Positions 48,236 through 59,859 of a stretch of 64,000 bases of DNA are shown one piece after another. Made by a program: the position numbers and the translations under genes. The stretch covers positions 20,307,013-20,371,012 of the forward strand of contig NC_052026.1 in the NCBI RefSeq assembly GCF_015832195.1, in the 5' to 3' direction. The stretch is from Motacilla alba alba (lineage: Eukaryota; Chordata; Aves; Passeriformes; Motacillidae). The notes under the pieces are model-generated. The model was not told the DNA's origin and searched no databases. It saw nothing but the letters and a program-made list of their open reading frames with translations. How positions within the stretch are numbered: position 1 is the stretch's first letter; each line of letters opens with the position of its first letter.

Positions 48236-48720
48236 AGAAGAATTCACTTTAAAGGTTTTTAACCTTTCTTAAGAGCCAATTTTTCCTTAAGCCCTGCGAT
48301 AATAAAATACAATATAATTTATAGAGCACTCTCCACGGGTATGCATTCCTCCTCTCTTCTTTTTTTTGGTACAGTCAGATAAAACATCCAACAACTGGGA
48401 TGATAATCAAGAAAAAACAAAAAGCAACTGATCATAAAGCATTTAGAAATGTAACATTCCTTTTACAAGGGATTCAGACATCCTCAGGAAGCCTCACTTC
48501 TATACTTTTAATAGAATTAGAGAAGTGTGATGCACAGCTGGTAAAAGCTCAGTCATCCACAGCACAGCGAGTTTTTGAGTATTTAATTTTATATTTGAAT
48601 AATTCTCCAGATCAGGCTATAATCATGGATGTCATATAAAAAGATTTTTTTCATAAATTACATTATTTCACAGATGTGCAAATACTTCTGTGAAAAAAAT
48701 TACATTGATCAGTTTTTAAT
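48236..48720. other. Candidate conserved noncoding element
   Basis: Unique AT-rich sequence with a 7-bp-arm inverted repeat AAAGGTT-TTT-AACCTTT at 48251-48267. A 79-codon + frame at 48400-48639 looks moderately protein-like but has no family match that I recognise and no splice context. Confidence 0.35.
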
Positions 48721-49600
48721 ACCCCCCTGTCTCACCCTTCAGTCAAAAGGAAAAATAGCTTTTTTCCCATCTTTGTCTTCAGAAAGGTGCTAGATTGTAA
48801 ACATCTGAAGGAAATGAAAGGGGGTTGGCCAGTCCACCCCAAATTCTTTCCAGATTTTCATTCCTTTCACCAGCAGCCTTCTGTTCTTGGAGGAGAGGGA
48901 GGAACAGCAGAAGAAAGAGAGAGATGTCTCTGTTTCTTATTAAAATTTAAAGTGCAAAGCAGGGGCTGTATTTTGCTAATTTTCAATCTGCTAATTGGGA
49001 AGGGGGTTAGGAGGTGAGGGGCCGCGGGGACACGGGAGGCTCGGTGGGACAAAGCCTGGCCAGGGACACGGCCCAGCGGGGCCGGCAGGCACCAGGCACG
49101 GCCCCGGCCTCGCTGCCGGGGAGGGCTTGGGCTCACTGCACTGTGTAATCCCACGTTATAACATCCTGTTTATTCTTCTAATGAGAAAGTGACTCGTTTA
49201 CCGAGAATAAACTTGCCAACAGGCTCGTGCTCTGCCCGGCCGGGGCTCCGGGGTGCCTGGAAGGCTCGCTCCCGGTGTGGGACCGGGGGGCTCAGGCCCA
49301 CCTGGCCCCTGGAGCTTGTGTCCCTCCAGCTCCTGAGCTCGTCGCCTTTCGTCTGCTCCGAGCACGGGAAACATTTCATGGAGGCACGGGCAATTCCACA
49401 GCACATCTCACATGCAGAGGATCTGCTTATCTTGGATATTGTTGTGAATGGAAAAGTTTGCCCTAATGTTAAATTCAGGAATGGCAGTTAAGATAAAACT
49501 TCCCAGCTCTCTCATCCCATCTCCAATGAAGTTTAGGGGAAAGGAAGGCTGAAAATAACTTTATAAAAGTTACCAAGGTGTCACACCCTGCCTGCTTGGG
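48721..49600. other. Intergenic DNA with small GC-rich patches
   Basis: GC-rich and CpG-containing at about 49015-49130 and 49220-49340, otherwise unique and AT-balanced. Overlapping frames near 49.2-49.5 kb in several phases are not genes. Confidence 0.4.
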
Positions 49601-51010
49601 CTTCAATCAGAGTTGCCAGCTTGTTTTTCAGAGAATTTAAGTACCAGATGCACTTGGAGAAAGCAAGCTAAACATCAGAGTTTATTTTCAATATGCAAGT
49701 GGTATAAAAATATGCAAGCCCTGATCTGAGTGCTATGGAAACTGCTCCACAAAAATGTGGAACGAAAGCTGTTACTGTAAGCGTGGTTCATGTCCTGTAA
49801 CAGCTGTGACAGCCCGGCACAGCTCAACACTTGTCCAATTAGATGAAAATATTCAAAAGGAAACCTGATTTAAATAAGAGCTGTAATAATCTTTCACAAT
49901 TACAAAGTATTCCAGTGACAAACACTGTCCCCCTGCCCGGGTCGCCCGGACCCTGCGTCGGCCTCGGCTCGGTGGATGCCGTCTCTCCCTCCTCGCGCCG
50001 GCTCCAAAAGCATTTTTCAGGGCTTATGTTACAGTTATTTGCAGATTATTTTGGGTCTGTGTTCTTTTATATCCACTTAGCAACTTGCAAGGAATATTTC
50101 AGGAGCAGCCCATGCTCGATGTGCCCCTTTTTGGGGAGCAGGAGGACTAGGTGGGGCAGATTTAAAAGCCATTATTGTATTTATGACAGATGGTTTTCAG
50201 TTTAGGCAAGAAAGCCCCAACAGACACTAGCGCAGAGACAGGAATGTGGACACGTATCATTAAGCTCTTTCTGTTAATCAAATGCAAGAAATAGAGTAAA
50301 TTTATTTTTATACCTGACCTGTGGAACAAATACGGCCAGTGGATATTACACATAATAGGTCTTAAAAGGAACAATTATAGTTTCCCTTTAACTTTTCCGA
50401 TTTGTTACAAGTTGTATCTATTTCTAAGGTTTTAAGGATACCAATGATTAAAATCATCCTACTGCATAAATTTTAGTTATTTACCATAGTTCATAAGTAT
50501 GGTGTGATGACCTTTTTCTGGCTTCATAAAATCGGTGACTTAATATAATTTAGGATCTGAGAGTGCGAGTTCCTCGATTCATTTATCATTTGATGCTGAA
50601 ATTTGTTTAGTCTGGATCGAAGGCCCTACTCAGCTTTTCCTACTGGTCATAGATTCTTTGTACACTGGAAACTGGGAGATCTTTGTGTCTTGTCTCTTCC
50701 TTTCAAGTTTGACCAAAAATAGTCATTAAAGACTTCAGAAGCCCCCTGACTTTATAAATAAAGGCTCTTGACTGACTCTGATGGGAGTTCCATGCACAGA
50801 ACAGCCCCTGTCACTAATTTTTCAGAATGAGAAAGTGTGTTAATACGGAATACACCTTGAATTAAGTGGTCAGTTTTGACTGTATTCCAGACAAGTTTTT
50901 ATGAATGCAATTAAAAAGGGAGTTTTAGTAGCTTCAGGAGAATTACATTTGAAATTGTTCTAGAAAGAGTGTTTATGAATATATATATAGATAGATGATA
51001 GATGTACCTG
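49601..51010. other. Candidate conserved noncoding cluster
   Basis: Sub-blocks at about 49660-49920, 50200-50500 and 50520-50660 are unique and AT-rich with isolated CpGs (TTTCCGATTTG, AATCGGTGAC, CCTCGATTC, GGATCGAAGG). No coding frame of note. A short ATATATATA/GATAGATAGATGATAGAT patch lies at about 50979-51002. Confidence 0.4.
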
Positions 51011-51359
51011 AAAGCAGGAGGCAATGCAGTAATTTATTTTAAAAATTCTTCTGTAGTCAGTGTGAGTGATTTCAAATGGGATCCCAGAATCTCCAAGCCA
51101 AAGCTCTCATCTTCTAAGGAATTTCACCTGGAATAAAATGTTGCCTTAGAAATTATTGACGTAATAGTCCCCTTGGGAACCCCAGAGCAGTCAAAGAGAA
51201 ATCCAACAATAAATCCAGGGGCCACCTGGATAATTCCCATTAAAGGCTTTTTTTTTGGTGGAAAAAATTCTTTAAAAGCTTAATTCTTCCTAAATGTAAA
51301 GTCCAGCGATCGTGTTTCTGTGGAACTTTTACAGTTGGGTGTTTCAGGTGGTTTTGTTT

Positions 51360-52080
51360 GAAGCACTTCTCCAGGGCTCGGGGACAACGACAGCAGCGCT
51401 GTGTTTTCCGTGTCCCCTGCACCCCTCTGCAGGGGCCGGGGAACCGAAGGGCACCGAGCACGCCCGGGCTGGGCCTTGCGGGGGCTGCTGGTGTGACCAA
51501 ACGGGGCCGCTGCAGGCCCAGCGGAGCCCCCGGCACGGGCCGCGGGGCAGGGGTGGCACTGCCCGAGCCCCGAGCCCCGAGCCCCGAGCCCCGAGCCCCG
51601 AGCCCCGAGCCCCGAGCGGGGCTGGCAGCGGGGAGCGCTGCTGCAGAGCGGCACGGCCCCGGGACAGCAGCGGCAGCTCCGCGGCGCCGGGGATCACCCA
51701 CGGCTGCCTTGCTCCGGGAAAATGAAACACGGAAAAAGCCCTCCTGTGCCCACGGCAGCCGCTGGTGCGCAGGGGCAGCCCTGCGGAGCGGCTCAGCCTG
51801 CCGAGGTGCCGTGTCCGTGGGACAGCCCCCGGAGCGCTCCCGGCTCCGCAGCCCGGCCCCCGCAGGGCTCAGCCTGCCGCCCTTGTTCGTCGCAGCCGGC
51901 CCGGGCAGGGCCGCCTCGGAATGAGGGGATGTGAGCGCCGTGCCCGAATGAAAAGCAGTCCTGTGTCCGAGGGGGCTCTGGGGGAAGTACAGGGACCGCA
52001 GGACACGCTGGGCCTGTGCGCACGGACGCGCAGAATCCCGGATCCCGTGTGCTCCACAGCCCCAGCTGTGTTCTGTGCTG
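51360..52080. promoter_or_regulatory. CpG-rich island
   Basis: About 700 bp with dense CpG between AT-rich flanks. No convincing exon was found: frames of 115-284 codons are open in nearly every phase on both strands and include a tandem repeat. It could be an orphan CpG island or the promoter of a noncoding transcript. Confidence 0.5.
51564..51616. repeat. 7-bp CGAGCCC tandem array
   Basis: Eight CGAG starts spaced exactly 7 bp apart (51564 to 51613) define seven full CGAGCCC units plus a partial one. It is perfect and sits within the CpG island, contributing one CpG per unit. Because 7 is not a multiple of 3, all frames are open and encode Pro-Ser-Pro-Glu-Pro-Arg-Ala-type repeats. Confidence 0.95.
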
Positions 52081-53300
52081 CAGCAAAAGGGCACCGTGCG
52101 GCTTTTGATTGAAAATATTCAGGGAGAAACAATCATCCCATAAACCAGTGGAAATTTTATCACAATTCAATTCTCTATTAACATTTTTAAAAGGCAGAAG
52201 GGGTCAAGAACGAAGAGTGTTATTCTTAGTTGTCTGTATTATTAGTTAACATCAGCTGTCTGCTGTCCCCACCTCTGCGCCCAGTACAAAGGACACTGTA
52301 AAGCACATTTAAAAAAAAAAAAAGAAACTTGATTTTTGTAGAAATACATATAAAAATAGATTCAGGATCTGTGGGTATTTACACGTGGTCATTTTACAGA
52401 TTTTCTGGTGTGGTGGCTGGAAGACAAACTTCTTTTAAAGCCTGTGAAATTCAACATTTCACTGAATTTAACATATTCTAAGTTATACATAATATATATA
52501 TTGAAGCAGTTTTACATTGTTTCTATAGGCTTTGATTTTAAACAGTGTCTACTTTTCATATATAATGAAGCTATAATTTATAACAATATTTTAAACAGTC
52601 CAAGCCAGTTATTCATACTGGTTTTATCTTGAAATGAGGTTTGCTAAGTCTTTTGGTTTTGCTTTATTTACCTCATCACTCCCTTATCACCCAGAGCCTT
52701 TTTTGCAATTGTATTTATTTAAAATAGTAATTTTTTACTTTTAATATAATCGTGTTGTTTAGATGAGAGGGTTTTTTTCTTGTGAGTATTGCAAACTTGT
52801 TTTGCTGCTCTCCCCAGAGCTGTTCAGTGCAGCAATGCATGCAGTCGGACGGGGAAGATTCCCAAATTGTCTGTTCCCATGCTTGGCATTCAGACAAGCG
52901 GGCACTGTCTCCGTTCCTGTAAGGAGCAGTGAAATTTGGTGTCGTGGATCTGGGCTTAAATGGTTCCAGAAGCAATTTCTGTTTATAGGCCACTGTTTTT
53001 CTGGGTATTTTCCTGTGTTCTTGAGCAGAAAGCAGGTCTGCTGCACTAGGGACATCATCACTGAGTGCGGGGCCACGTTCTCACTCCGGATTATGCACGG
53101 AACTGAGCGGGATAAGGGCAGCAGAGCCACTTCTGTTCACCCTGGCCTTGCTCATCACCTCCCCTGCCCGCCGAGCCTCCCACAGCCGCATGAGCTGTGT
53201 CTGCCTGCCACGATAACGGGACCCTCAGCGCTGCCCAGGGATGGAGCAGCCCAGAGAGCCCAGCTCCAGCCCGGGGAACCCATCCCCATCCCGTCCCATC
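52081..53300. other. Intergenic DNA
   Basis: AT-rich from about 52120 to 52780 with an A-run near 52310-52324, then balanced. A unique segment at about 52780-53090 keeps several CpGs. Frames of 92-123 codons there are not recognisable as protein. Confidence 0.4.
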
Positions 53301-53315
53301 CTGTTCTCTCCTGTC

Positions 53316-53460
53316 CCATCCCATCCCATCCCATCCCATCCCATCCCATCCCATCCCATCCCATCCCGTCCCGTCCCGTCCCGTCCCGTCCCGTCCCGTC
53401 CCGTCCCGTCCCATCCCATCCCATCCCATCCCATCCCATCCCATCCCATCCCATCCCATC
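53316..53460. repeat. Pentanucleotide array (CCATC)10(CCGTC)9(CCATC)10
   Basis: 29 perfect 5-bp units in a symmetric layout: ten CCATC (53316-53365), nine CCGTC (53366-53410) and ten CCATC (53411-53460). The upstream edge (53281-53315) has degenerate units. Every frame is open because 5 x 3 = 15 bp encodes a repeated pentapeptide, so the 118-383-codon frames here are artefacts. Confidence 0.98.
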
Positions 53461-53819
53461 CTGCCTCCAGCACCACGAGCCCAGTGTGGAGCTCCTCGCG
53501 TGTCCTCTCCTGCCTGGCCTGTGTCCTGCTCTCCCGCCCTGGCCGCAGCGATGAGCTCCCACAGGAGTGGGCAGGCGGCACGTGTGGGAGGTGAGGTGGC
53601 CAAGGCCATGGATGGTGGCAGTGGTGTCCCTGGTCCTGAGTGACTCTGAGCTCCTTGTCTGTGTCCTTGCAGCTGCACAGAGCAGGGACAGGCCCTGCCT
53701 GCTGGGTCCGGGAGCTGGGGGAAGCTGCGTCCCCATCTGTGAAATAACGATGGATGGTTTTCCCGCGTTGTTACCAAAATTGGGATTTTTTTCGTTTGGA
53801 AAAGGCCTCAGAGGGCACG

Positions 53820-54086
53820 GAGCACATGGCAGGGCCGGGCGATTCCCGCTGTGGCGGCCCCGGTGCCCGGGCCGGGCGATTCCCGCTGCCGGGCATTCCC
53901 CGCCGTTCCCGCCGCGCCCGGCAGGGGGCGGTGCCGCCCGCGCAGCGCCGCCGCCTCGGCCCGCCCCCCCCGCTCCCGCCGCTCCCGCCGGGGCCGCGCG
54001 GGCCCGGAGCGCCCCGGGCCTTCCCGAGGCTCCCACCCGCGGCACCGGCACAGCAGGGCCGCCTCGGGCCCTTGGGCTCGCTCCGC
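53820..54086. promoter_or_regulatory. CpG-rich island between two pentanucleotide arrays
   Basis: Very GC-rich sequence with CCCGCC/CCGCCG runs and dense CpG, including GC-box-like GGGGGCGG at 53924-53931. It is bounded on the right by the second CCCAT array. No exon was identified. Confidence 0.5.
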
Positions 54087-54090
54087 ACCC

Positions 54091-54215
54091 ATCCCATCCC
54101 ATCCCATCCCATCCCATCCCATCCCATCCCATCCCATCCCATCCCATCCCATCCCATCCCATCCCATCCCATCCCATCCCATCCCATCCCATCCCATCCC
54201 ATCCCATCCCATCCC
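54091..54215. repeat. Pentanucleotide array (ATCCC)25
   Basis: Twenty-five perfect units of the same motif and orientation as the array 630 bp upstream, with no CCGTC variants inside. The right edge is degenerate (54216-54237). This array is uninterrupted and so the more likely of the two to be length-variable. Confidence 0.98.
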
Positions 54216-54239
54216 ATCCATCCCGTCCCCATCCCACTT

Positions 54240-54840
54240 CATCTCTGCCATCCCCGCCCAGGGAGTACAGGCACAACTCAAATTGTTTGGAGACCTTTGC
54301 ATTCAAACGTTGTTTTCTATAAGAATATCCCTAAATCCCACGTGCATCTATATGGAGATCATCCTCCTCTGGGCTGTTGGGGAACAAACTCAATTCCTGT
54401 CACAAAGACAGAGGTGGTGGCCAAATAATTTCCATATAATATTAATTTTATATGGGTATGGTTGTACAATTTGTTCCTCGAAGTGCGAGATCACAAAAAT
54501 GAGGCGGTTTTTGTGTGGGTGCACTGGGTTGCTGCGGGGGGCGGTGGATATTCCAGCACTTCTATTTCTGCCTCAAATATTTGTGTTTGTTTTTCAGGGG
54601 CTTTGTTAATACCTGAGGGAACCATTAATGCAGCCGAAATAACAGGAGATCTGATGTTCTCATGGTATTTTAGTATTTCACTTCCTCGATGGAAATGCCA
54701 GGAGAACACCAGATCTCGCGGTATTCGGGCCCCAGAAATAGCTCCCTTGGGAATTTTTAAAAAGCCCATAAAATACATAAACACAAATATGGAGATATCC
54801 AGGTTCCCGGCGAAGTTGCCTGCGCAGCCTTCCCTCGATT
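54240..54840. other. Candidate conserved noncoding element
   Basis: Unique AT-rich sequence directly after the array. It contains CCATATAA/TTATATGG arms at 54432-54455, TTCCTCGAAGTGCGAGATC near 54474, and ACCAGATCTCGCGGTATTCG near 54708. CpG is retained outside an island. Frames of 97-126 codons run through it in both directions without recognisable domains. Confidence 0.4.
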
Positions 54841-56369
54841 GAAGCCATCAGTCAGCAGCTTTCCCTCCCTTCCAGCTGATTTGTCTTTGTCACTGAGCGA
54901 AACTACTCTTTCTCCTCAAACCGATGGCAGGAAACCAGACCCGTGTCAGTAATTGTGATTATGGAGAGGACAATTCTGGATTGCTCACACACACAGAAGA
55001 TTTCCCCCAGTCTGCTTATTTTTTTTCTAATATGGCTGTTTCCTTTTTAAAAAACACGTTATAATTTTTTATTATTATTTTTGGTCTCACTGTAATTTTC
55101 ATCGGATATTTAGCTGTATCTGGTTAATTATTTAATCAAGCAAATGGTTTCTTTGGCTCTTAGCTAAAACAGGAAAACACCCCAGTATCGGGATTAAGTT
55201 TTCATCTCTATCAACTGGCTTAAAAATACTGAACTTGATTCCTTTTGAATTAACTGTGTCTTATTTTATTTTTTTTTCAATATCACCTATCACCATAGTA
55301 ACCACCAGCTGTCAGTTCAGTTTCTGACATTTTTCTCATTTGGTAAGATTTCAGAATTGCCATCCTCCCTGCCAACATGTCATGAACAAGAAAAAAAAAA
55401 ATTGCATGAAAAATCTAATGGGTGTCTGGTCTGATTGTCCTCACTCGTGGCAGGGAAGACAAAAACTGATGAATTGTGAAATGTATTCAGAGGGATTCAA
55501 GAAAAGCAAGTGTCTCGGACCCCCTCCTCACCCACACCTCCTCGTTTTCATCTTGTTATGCTTGATGCACCAGACATGCTTGCCCTGACACTCGGGTTTG
55601 TAGAAATTTAAGATTAACAGTTTTTACATTCACCTCGCTGATCCCCGGGTTTTAAAGTCATCATTAAAAATAAAGTTCGCAGAGCTCGTATTTAGCACCA
55701 TTTCCCACTCATTGATGAGGTTTTAGCACCTGCGAATTCTCAACAAAACACTTCCCGTGCCTGAAGTCAACAGCCAGTTCGGTACATTCCCACATTTCCT
55801 CCCTCCTTCTGTATTTATGTACATTAGAAAGCAACCTTCGAGCAGGCCGAGAGAGAAAGGCAAATTCTGGGTAACTCCCTGGGCTGGGCTTTTGTTTGTG
55901 CTGGAAAAAGGCAGCAAATGGTAAAATTTGACTTTTTTTATTTCTCCAGTTGGTTTAGCTGAAATAATATAAATTTAAGGAAAAATGGGTTTGTGTTCAG
56001 TAAATGGTGCTGCACCTCCTGGATGGCAAAATATCGCTGAGAAACCTCCTCGCCAATGCTGCAGGAAGGCAAGAGGAAGGGAAAGGACTCATTTACCTCT
56101 GGCAAAGCAGATAAAATGCCAGCAATGCCTTTCTAACATGTATTTTTGGGGGATTTTCTATACAAGACACACACATGGAGCTGGCACGTCGTGTTTCCGT
56201 AGGTATAAAACAAATCCCCCCAGCTGCCTCCATCGCGGCACAAAGAGCCGTCCCCTGGACGTGCTTCCAGGGGGTTGTTTGGGGCTGTATCCATCTCTTT
56301 TTTCCCCCGACCGTCAGTGAATTCAGGCTCAGCAGCAGGAACTCATTTCAGGAACATAAACCTGATTTG
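54841..56369. other. Intergenic AT-rich DNA with possible regulatory segments
   Basis: Unique sequence. Segments at about 54920-55330 (AT-rich, CACCATAGTAACCACC near 55289) and 55600-55760 are enhancer-like. No gene or repeat was recognised. Confidence 0.35.
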
Positions 56370-56880
56370 ATGAGCAGCTGCAGCGCTCGGGTCCCTGTGC
56401 TGCCGGGGACACCCCGGCGCTGCCGGGGCTCTGCCCCGCTCCCGGCTCACGTTTCACATTCGGGGGCTCCGGCGCTTCAAACCCGGCCGGCCCAAAGGGG
56501 AACAATTGAAACAATCCCGGGACATTGTACCCACTTGGGAACAGTTGGGGGAATTTGTATTTGTGAGTATATTCGCTCAGTTCCGCTGCATCTACACGGA
56601 GCAGGGAGGTAGCTCTTCCCAGGAAAAGTACTGACTCCCCTAGGAAAATCCAGGGCTGCGCGTCAGTCGGCGTTTTTCTGCGGGAAGCCGTAGATTGAGC
56701 TGCCCCGGCCCCGTGGTCCGGGTGCTGCGGCTCGGGGTGCGAGGCGCTGGCCCCGGCTCCGCGGGGAGCGGCGGCGGCGGCGGCTCCGGGAGGGACGGCG
56801 GGGCTCCGGCAGCGCCCGGCTGCGGGGCTGGGCGGGAGGCTCCCCCAAACCGCGCTCAGCTCTTCCTCCAAGTCCTTTCG
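56370..56880. promoter_or_regulatory. CpG-rich island with short CGG run
   Basis: Dense CpG from about 56378 to 56480 and 56660 to 56860, with a (CGG)5 run at 56769-56783 in the second part. No convincing exon on either strand; the 205-codon minus frame (56946-56329) has the Ala/Pro/Gly/Arg composition expected from CpG-island DNA. Possible noncoding transcript promoter. Confidence 0.45.
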
Positions 56881-58365
56881 AATTAGGCATGTCAGATATA
56901 GGTAGCGCTTAAATGTCTTCTCGATTTTCGAATGAAAAACCATCATCTTTGGGAAAAAAATTGAAAATTATCCCAGTTTCCTGCCTGTTTCAGCCATGCA
57001 TTTTGCCAGCTGTATTTTTTAAATAGTTCTATAAATGTATCTCATGAAATAAATGCACTGGGAAAGTGTAACTCTTTTAATGATAAATAATATTGTTGTA
57101 CATAATATTTGAAAACAAATGGGGTAAACAAAATGCACCTTAATGTCTTTATGGTTTGTGAGATTTATAACAATAATCAGCAACCGACTGTAACACTGTT
57201 TGCACCTTGTGTGCCCTAAAGCCATTGGATCCCTCCGTTAATTGTATAAATTCCATGCACTATGGAAAATCATGATGTATCATTTATATTCAGCTATGTC
57301 AGGTATATAAATATTAAAATATATTGGCCAAAAATGGCTGATTACCCCTCAAACATTTCATGATAAATCTTATCTTTTTACGGTGGTGGTAGCACTGAGG
57401 GTGGGGTGAGGGGGGAATGGACTAAATATTTCATGTTATTTGGAAATATTCTTTAAACAACCCAGATATATTATTAATGTTTTACAACTGCTTCAAAAAT
57501 CCGGCAGCTCGCTTCAGGTTTAGAGGATACAGTGGTTCAGTACCTGAAGAAAAAGTGATTTTTATATATGCAAAGCGCCCCAATGGCGGGGATTATGTTA
57601 TTTATTCAGCCTGGGATCCGTGTGGCTCGCGGAGGCTCCGCGCTGACGCCCCGGTATAAAATAGAGGTGACGTTCCCGGAGCCAGCGACAGCAGCACCTC
57701 CCTGCTCTGCTGCGCCAAATATTCATGGGCATTTATCAGGGCCTTATTATTCACCTATAGTCTTATTTAATAAACTCCTGCTCTCCCCAGCTGCGATGTA
57801 AAGGTGCAGGGACAGTGCTTGTGACAGTCTTTTGCCTAAAAATATTTATATGAAATATGATCTATTTCTCTGTGCTCCCCACACAGCCCCAGCCCGAGCC
57901 CCGGCCTGTGCAGGGACAGGCAGAAAATACTGTTATACATATTTATTGATAGTAATGCCTGCGTCTTAATGGAGAGAGAAATACACCGTTGGGCTGTGGC
58001 TCACATGTGTCGGGCAAGTGGCCGTCTGCAGTGCGGAGGGAGGAGATGTCGGCGAGGGGCTTGGAAACGCCTGGCTGGGAAGAATGGAACGGGAGCGATG
58101 CCTTGCGCCGACAAGCAGACTTGGGGTGTGTGATAGACTTTGTTCATTTGATTCTCAGAACTCAGTCGGGGTTAAATTGGAATCCAGACATCAAAGAATT
58201 CTTCCAGCAGCCCCAAATTTTGCCCGTATAATTTTTTTCTTGCAGTTGTCATAATTGTAGCTAATTTCACACTGCAACATTTATTTTTTTTTTTCTGTTT
58301 GAAGTATTTTCCTAAATATGCACAGAATGTGGGAGTGGGATTATTCGTTCTCTCTGGTGTTTCCC
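56881..58365. other. Candidate conserved noncoding cluster
   Basis: Unique AT-rich sequence. The best parts are about 57040-57340, 57470-57790 (TATATATGCAAAGCGCCCC near 57562) and 58090-58250, with ATCAAAG (a TCF/LEF-type site) near 58189. Isolated CpGs are retained. No coding frame of note. Confidence 0.4.
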
Positions 58366-59417
58366 TGATGGTCACAGCCAGGCAGTTCCGAGCCCTCGGT
58401 GGCCGTGAGGAACCCCTGGGTTTGGTGGGGTGTGTCCATGTCCCCTCGAACTCACGGATCTGAGCAGGATCCTGAAATTTGAAGGGAGGGGAAGGCTCAG
58501 GCTGGAAATAGCAACGCCCTTCTCCCTGCTCCTTTTTTTCACCCGACTGTTGTGTCTGAACACAAGCGTGTGGTGCTGCATATTTGGTGGGTTTGCAGAT
58601 TTCTGTGTGATTTTTATCTGAAGGTCAGGGCTGTGGAAATACATCAGGTTGGGATTTGGGATGTTTGCCATTTGCCATTTAGCCTCGCTCCTGCTTATCA
58701 GATTGCTGGGAGCACGGGCCTAATAAACCAGGGAGCTGCTCCGAAAAGGAAAAATAAATATTGTTCTGATTTTATGGAGTCTCTTTACTATTACACAGCA
58801 GGAGATTTAAATGTATTTATTTAAGTTTTTCCCTTTTTGATTTGGAATTGTGGAACTAGGGAAAAGAAATTAATGGTGGCTATTTATAATTTCACTGGAT
58901 ATTTGCATACATTAATTTTTTTTTAATGAAAAATTTATTTCCTTTTTTTTCCGCATTGGAAAAATACAAAAGGAAAAAAAGGTGTAGGAAGGCCATGTCA
59001 GAAAGGGGGAATGGGGAAGCCTTTTCTGCATCCAACATCAGTTTGAAACCAAAATGTGGTGTTTGAGGTTTCTCCTGCTGGGGTCTCGGGCTGTTTCTCC
59101 CCTTCTCCCATGGAACAAGCCCCAGTGCCAAGTGCAGGGCTCCTGAGCTATGGGACTGCAGGCCAGTGCCAGGGCTGGCAGAGCCACAGCCAGGGCTGTG
59201 CTGGCCTCAGTCGCTGCACCCCATTTGCATCTGTAATTCACCTTTCTGATGCCGGTTTTCATGGTTAGGATCAGGCCTAAACAAGTGTTCAAGAAGGGGG
59301 CAGCCTGCCAATGGTGTTTAAACCCAACACTTTCAGAGCAGCCTCCTGGAGGTGGCCATGGGCGCCGGCTCCTCTGACAATGCTCTGACATCTGTGGGCC
59401 CTGTGGGGCAGGGATGC
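58366..59417. other. Intergenic DNA, nothing recognised
   Basis: Unique mixed sequence, T/A-rich near 58910-58985. No gene or repeat family was recognised. Confidence 0.4.
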
Positions 59418-59516
59418 CCCACGGCACAGGGGTGCTGCTGGGTGGCACGGAGGTGCCCCATGGCACAGGGGTGCTGCTGGGTGGCACGGAGGTGCCCCAC
59501 GGCACAGGGGTGCCCA
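59418..59516. repeat. 39-bp tandem duplication, about 2.5 copies
   Basis: Unit 1 at 59418-59456, unit 2 at 59457-59495 and a partial third to 59516, nearly identical. The unit length is a multiple of three, so one + frame repeats a 13-residue block. No gene is recognisable around it, so in-frame repetition is probably coincidental. Confidence 0.93.
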
Positions 59517-59859
59517 TGGTGTGGCCAGCTCGAGGCAGCGGGTGGCAGCAGCATCGTGCCCCCAGCCAGCACCCAGCTCTGGGGGACCCCCTTTCCTGGT
59601 GTGGGCGCAGGGCTGTTGGGGCAGGGCTCTTGTTGTTAAGGGTTCCGTTTGCACTGGGCACAAACCCCTTCCCTCCCGATCGCCTCATGGCCAAAGCTGC
59701 TCCGACACAAGGAGTCTGTTTTTCTCTGAGCTGGCTGGAGGGGGCTGGCTGGAGGGGGAGGGAGAGGACCGAAAGGCCACGACAATCCTTAGGAAAACAT
59801 TAGTTTGTTATTTTAATATTTTTGAGAGGAAAGCGTTTTGCTCCTGTGTCGATACCTTT
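59517..59859. other. Intergenic GC-rich DNA
   Basis: GC-rich sequence without recognisable exon. Frames of 95-218 codons overlap in both directions across the tandem repeat and this segment. Confidence 0.4.

Noticed and set aside
48400..48639. 79-codon + frame as a small protein
   Set aside because: No family recognised, no upstream promoter or splice signal, and the surrounding sequence has the texture of noncoding AT-rich DNA.
48796..48805. miR-30-like TGTAAACATC
   Set aside because: No complementary arm is present within about 80 bp on either side.
51240..52094. 284-codon minus-strand open frame
   Set aside because: It runs through a CpG island and the CGAGCCC array; other phases and the other strand are also open, and the composition is Ala/Pro/Arg/Ser-rich with no domain.
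53155..54609. Long open frames (up to 383 codons) with pentapeptide repeats
   Set aside because: They are produced by the CCATC/CCGTC arrays, which have no stop codon in any frame on either strand, plus GC-rich island DNA.
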